In this document: in pieces, positions 61,034-64,000 of the stretch | Numbering within the stretch: position 1 is the first letter of the stretch | How the letters are laid out: each line of letters starts with the position of its first letter | Origin: Bradyrhizobium sp. NFR13 | Lineage (GTDB): Bacteria; Pseudomonadota; Alphaproteobacteria; Rhizobiales; Xanthobacteraceae | Assembly (NCBI RefSeq): GCF_900114605.1 | Contig: NZ_FOTP01000004.1 | Coordinates: forward strand, 62,001 to 126,000 | DNA: 64,000 nucleotides | Reading direction: 5' to 3' | The notes under the pieces: generated by a model | Database searches by the model: none | What the model saw: only the letters and a program-made list of their open reading frames with translations | Told to the model about the DNA's origin: nothing | Position numbers and translations under genes: made by a program

Positions 61034-61297
61034 ATGGCTGCGCCTGCCTCTTATGATCCCGATACGATCGCGCTGATGCGGAATGTTCTCCAGAAGGTCG
61101 TCGCAAAGGTGCCCGAGCAGCACCGCACTTCCTGTAATCAGGCAGCCATCGCATCGCGCATTCTCGCGACTGCGGCACAGGGGCGACGTTCCGAAGACGT
61201 CCTGACCACGGAGGCTCTTGCCGAAGTGAAGGAGATCTTCACCGGGCCCGCCGGGATGAGGCGGCTTCATGAAGACCTGACCAGGGTCTTCGGTTGA
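61034..61297 (+). CDS. Small hypothetical protein
   Basis: An 87-residue, mostly helical protein (DPDTIALMRNVLQKVVAKVPEQHRTSCNQAAIASRILATAAQG, then EALAEVKEIFTGPAGMRRLHEDLTRVFG) with one cysteine and no signal or membrane span. A perfect GGGAGGA box precedes the ATG, so translation is likely. No family is recognised. It lies alone between dksA, whose terminator separates it, and the hydratase. Confidence 0.75.
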   Translation: MAAPASYDPDTIALMRNVLQKVVAKVPEQHRTSCNQAAIASRILATAAQGRRSEDVLTTEALAEVKEIFTGPAGMRRLHEDLTRVFG

Positions 61298-61431
61298 ACT
61301 CAAGACGATTTGTAGTCGTGCGAGCGTTGGTTCGCGGCAACGACGCTGCGCACAGTTGCCAAGCAGGATGGCGGTCGCTACCCGTTGGTCATATGTCGGC
61401 GCGAGCCGTATGACGAGCGAAGGGACCGCCG

Positions 61432-62220
61432 ATGGAAAAGTATCTCGCGATCGCCGAAATCCTGGCCTACGTCCGCCGCAACCGCGCGCCGCTCACCATA
61501 TTGCCGCCAGACGCGGTCCCGCATGACGAAGCCGATGGCTATCGCGTGCAGGACGCGCTTCACAATGTGCTGTCGCCCGATTTCGGCTTGCAGGTCGGTT
61601 ACAAGATCGGCTGCACAAGCGCGGTGATGCAGCAATATCTCGGTATTTCGCATCCTTGCGCCGGTGGACTCTATATGAGCGGTGTTCATGCCGCCGGAAC
61701 GGCGCTGCGCTACAGCGATTACGTGCATGTCGGGGTGGAATGTGAAATTGCGGTCCAGCTCGCGAACGATCTGATGCCGTCGGGTGAGCCGTTCACGGCC
61801 GATGATGTCGCATCAGCGATCGATGCCTATCGTCCGGCGATCGAGATCGTCGATGATCGTTATGCGGACTGGCGCAGCATGGATGCGCCGACACTGATCG
61901 CGGATGATTTCTTTGCAGCAGGATGTGTTCTGGGTGGGCCTGTTGCTCGCGACCAGGCGCCCGATCTTCTCTCGGTGATTGGACGTGCCGTCGTCAACGG
62001 CAAGGAAGTGGGGCGCGGCAACGGCTCAGATGTCCTTGGCCATCCGCATCGTGCACTGGCTTGGCTTGCTAACCATCTCGCAGACCGAGGCAAGATGTTG
62101 CGCGCCGGAGACTTCGTCTTGACGGGCAGTCTCGTACAGACGGCGTGGCTCAATGCCGGCGATCACGTCCGGATGGAGTTGCTCGGGCTGGGCAGCGTCG
62201 AGGTCGATTTCAAGAGCTGA
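61432..62220 (+). CDS. 2-keto-4-pentenoate hydratase-like (FAH superfamily) enzyme
   Basis: A 262-residue enzyme of the MhpD/hydratase branch of the fumarylacetoacetate hydrolase superfamily. Landmarks: VQDALHNVLSPDFGLQVGYKIGCTS, VECEIAVQLANDL (metal Glu pair), YRPAIEIVDDRYADWR and LRAGDFVLTGSLVQTAWLNAGD. The family hydrates 2-oxopent-4-enoates in meta-cleavage pathways or decarboxylates 4-oxalocrotonate. No other aromatic-degradation gene is nearby, so its pathway is not evident. It interrupts the flagellar locus. Confidence 0.88.
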   Translation: MEKYLAIAEILAYVRRNRAPLTILPPDAVPHDEADGYRVQDALHNVLSPDFGLQVGYKIGCTSAVMQQYLGISHPCAGGLYMSGVHAAGTALRYSDYVHVGVECEIAVQLANDLMPSGEPFTADDVASAIDAYRPAIEIVDDRYADWRSMDAPTLIADDFFAAGCVLGGPVARDQAPDLLSVIGRAVVNGKEVGRGNGSDVLGHPHRALAWLANHLADRGKMLRAGDFVLTGSLVQTAWLNAGDHVRMELLGLGSVEVDFKS

Positions 62221-62355
62221 CATTCAGCGCTTCGCCTCACCGCGTTTAGAGGCCGCCCAAAACAACGAGACCTTCCGCCAGGGGAGCTGACGGAAGGTCG
62301 CGTGTGAACACCTCACCGCGTGGGAGCACGATGAGATGTGGGAGCTCTCTGCGGG

Positions 62356-63108
62356 TTAGAAGGGCAGCAGCACGTCCATCACCTGCTGGCCGTAGCGCGG
62401 CTGCTGGACATCCGAGATCTGGCCGCGGCCGCCATAGGCGATGCGGGCCTGCGCGATCTTGGCGCTGTCGATGGTGTTGTCGCTCTGAATGTCTTCCGGA
62501 CGCACGATGCCGGCGACGATCAGTTCACGGATTTCGTAGTTGACGCGGATTTCCTGCTTGCCCTCGACCACGAGATTGCCGTTCGGCAGCAGTTGCGTGA
62601 CCACCGCAGCGACGCTGGTCTGCAACGCTTCCTGCCGCGCTACCGAGCCCTTGCCGTCGCTCGACGACGATCCATCAGCCGTCAGAAGGCGACCCGGAAG
62701 CACCGAAGTCGCCGGGTTCTGAATCAACTTGCTGCCGAGGAAGTCGGTGATGCCGGAGTTTTCCGTATTGGTGCGACTGCGCTGGGTCTCGTTGGCGATA
62801 TTGGCCTTGTCGGTGAAGTTCACGGTGACCGTGAGGATGTCACCGATCTGGCGGGCGCGCTGATCCTTGAAGAAGGCGCGCGATCCGCTGCGCCATAGCG
62901 AGTTGGCGTTGTAGGACGCGACCTCCGGCTTCGGCATCGGCATCTGCACCGGCTTGTAGCCGGGCTGTGTCGTCGGATTCTCGATCGCCGTGAGCGCTGG
63001 CTTCTCGCCGATGGAGGCGAGGCGGTCGATCGACGAGCAACCGCTGGCAGCAAAGCCGACCGCCAGAAGTGCAGCACCGGTGACGAAAGGACGATTGAAC
63101 TGGAACAT
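62356..63108 (-). CDS. flgH: Flagellar L-ring lipoprotein FlgH
   Basis: A 250-residue protein. The lipobox LLAVGFAASGCSS gives the lipid-modified cysteine near residue 24. FlgH motifs: SLWRSGSRAFFKDQRARQIGDILTVTVNFTDKANIANET, LLTADGSSSSDGKGSVARQEALQTSVAAVVTQLLPNGNLVVEG and the C-terminal YGGRGQISDVQQPRYGQQVMD. It forms the outer-membrane L ring around the rod. It starts five bases after the flgA stop, so flgA-flgH are one operon read out of the window end. Confidence 0.96.
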   Translation of the reverse strand: MFQFNRPFVTGAALLAVGFAASGCSSIDRLASIGEKPALTAIENPTTQPGYKPVQMPMPKPEVASYNANSLWRSGSRAFFKDQRARQIGDILTVTVNFTDKANIANETQRSRTNTENSGITDFLGSKLIQNPATSVLPGRLLTADGSSSSDGKGSVARQEALQTSVAAVVTQLLPNGNLVVEGKQEIRVNYEIRELIVAGIVRPEDIQSDNTIDSAKIAQARIAYGGRGQISDVQQPRYGQQVMDVLLPF

Positions 63109-63113
63109 CAACT

Positions 63114-64000
63114 TTACTCAGCTTTTCGAGAAACAGGCGCGTGGTCGTTGGCGGCAAGAGCAACGGGAGAGGTGACAGCGGGAGAGTCGGCCAAGGGAGG
63201 TCTGGCCTGGGAGATTTTTTCGGACGGGAGAGAATCGCGGGTTGGAGCAGGAGTCGGTGCGGGAGTTTCGACTTGCGCTGGGAGACGCGGCGTCGGAGCA
63301 GACACGGCGACCTGGCCGCGGCCGACAACGACGCCGGCGACGGTGCGCTTGGATTGGAGGTTGATCACATTGACCACGTCACCTTCGGTCCCGCCTTCGA
63401 CAGCCTTGCCGCGGAGCGTGAGGTAGAGCCCGGCGGTTTCGTAGATCAGCGTCACTGCCTGATCGCGGGTGACCAGATCCGGCTTGGCGAGGTCGGCATT
63501 GCGGATGGCCTGACCGGCGCGCAATTGGCGGCGGCTCTGCATGCCCACGGCGCGGTCGCGCGTTGCGCCATCGTTACCGACTTCAGCTTTGGGACGACGC
63601 TCGATGACAACATCGGAAGACTTCAGCACTTCATTACGTTCGACGCCGCGGGCCAGCACCGCCGCTTCCACAGTCTCGACGGCCGTGCCGGTGAAGCGCA
63701 GCTTGGTGGCAGATACGTTGGAGTCGTTGCCGATCGCAAAGGTGACGTCGAAACGGCCACTACGCGCGTCGAAGCGGACCGCGACGGGCTGCAGCGCGCC
63801 GGTATTGCTGGCATCGAGCTGCAGGCCCTGGACTTCGCGGTCGAAAGTGAGGCTGAGATTGGCGGCGGCGCCAAGGCCGTGGCGGTTCTCGAGCGCCTGC
63901 GCGACCTGGTTCTCGATATCCTTGCTGTCGATGCTGCGCGACAGCCGCGTCACGGTGATGGACTTGAGCTCGCGTGTATCGATGCCGATTACCTGATGCT
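63114..64000 (-). CDS. flgA: Flagellar basal body P-ring chaperone FlgA (5' end outside window)
   Basis: At least 295 residues; the frame stays open to the window edge (HQVIGIDTRELKSITVTRLSR), so the true start and signal peptide are beyond it. The SAF-type and FlgA C-terminal parts are visible: EVLKSSDVVIERRPK, RRQLRAGQAIRNADLAKPDLV, TLIYETAGLYLTLRGKAVEGGTEGDVVNVINLQSKRTVAGVVVGRGQV. The last ~60 residues form an unusual Pro/Ala-rich tail (PAPTPAPTRD...VSRKAE) not part of the FlgA fold. FlgA assists P-ring (FlgI) assembly in the periplasm. It is upstream of flgH in the same transcript. Confidence 0.92.
   Translation of the reverse strand, partial: HQVIGIDTRELKSITVTRLSRSIDSKDIENQVAQALENRHGLGAAANLSLTFDREVQGLQLDASNTGALQPVAVRFDARSGRFDVTFAIGNDSNVSATKLRFTGTAVETVEAAVLARGVERNEVLKSSDVVIERRPKAEVGNDGATRDRAVGMQSRRQLRAGQAIRNADLAKPDLVTRDQAVTLIYETAGLYLTLRGKAVEGGTEGDVVNVINLQSKRTVAGVVVGRGQVAVSAPTPRLPAQVETPAPTPAPTRDSLPSEKISQARPPLADSPAVTSPVALAANDHAPVSRKAE

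Overview
The window looks like chromosomal DNA of an alphaproteobacterium of the Bradyrhizobium/Rhodopseudomonas/Afipia/Tardiphaga group (Nitrobacteraceae). The support is high GC, flagellar genes in the alphaproteobacterial style (flbT, flaF, fliX, cheL-type flgJ), a DksA with a single zinc-site cysteine, a rhizobial PmtA-type methyltransferase and a very long Growth Pole Ring-like protein typical of polar-growing Hyphomicrobiales. No rRNA, tRNA, CRISPR array, integrase or transposase was seen.

Layout. 0-20.8 kb is mostly housekeeping and metabolism: the end of an EAL phosphodiesterase; an AraC regulator and a cupin; an Lrp regulator divergent from a one-chain 2-oxoacid dehydrogenase E1; two palindromic intergenic repeats; thiD; a chemoreceptor; a likely operon pmtA - metallophosphoesterase - glycosyltransferase; a threonine dehydratase-like enzyme; an MFS carrier; a dipeptide epimerase; and mlaE-mlaF-mlaD for phospholipid transport, followed by an aldose epimerase and a GFA-family protein. 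20.9-23.4 kb is a small acquired-looking cassette: a Tat-exported metallo-beta-lactamase-fold enzyme divergent from a LysR regulator. It is flanked by two diverged direct copies of the 3' end plus terminator of the next gene. 23.4-28.8 kb is that gene, encoding a ~1800-residue two-TM coiled-coil protein. 29-44.5 kb mixes an Hpt phosphotransfer protein, a [2Fe-2S] ferredoxin, a thioesterase, a thioredoxin-reductase-like ferredoxin-NADP reductase, a DUF4865/LysR/DHA2-MFS locus, an SGNH hydrolase, a YbhN-like membrane protein, stress proteins (ferritin-like YciE, UspA), a SixA-like phosphatase, a DAO oxidoreductase and an exported MsrB.

44.7-64 kb is a flagellar locus. A near-consensus sigma-54 promoter precedes flgE-flgK-flgL; two ~760-residue flagellins follow, each with strong terminators; then flbT-flaF and an unknown small beta-rich protein. 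On the minus strand lie a FlaG-like gene, flgN, flgJ/cheL and flgI, behind a second sigma-54-like site. fliX, dksA, a hypothetical gene and a hydratase separate these from flgH-flgA, and flgA runs off the window end. The flagellin size and gene order resemble the thick (subpolar) flagellum set of Bradyrhizobium.

Regulatory reading. Exact TTAA-N7-TTAA (CtrA-type) boxes occur upstream of the growth-pole gene, of mlaEFD and, as an overlapping pair, of the second flagellin. This suggests that cell-cycle control links polar growth, envelope lipid transport and filament synthesis. A related beta-rich module appears in the hook, both hook-filament junction proteins and, twice each, both flagellins. 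The strongest leads are this shared module, the CtrA boxes and the duplicated gene end flanking the MBL/LysR cassette.
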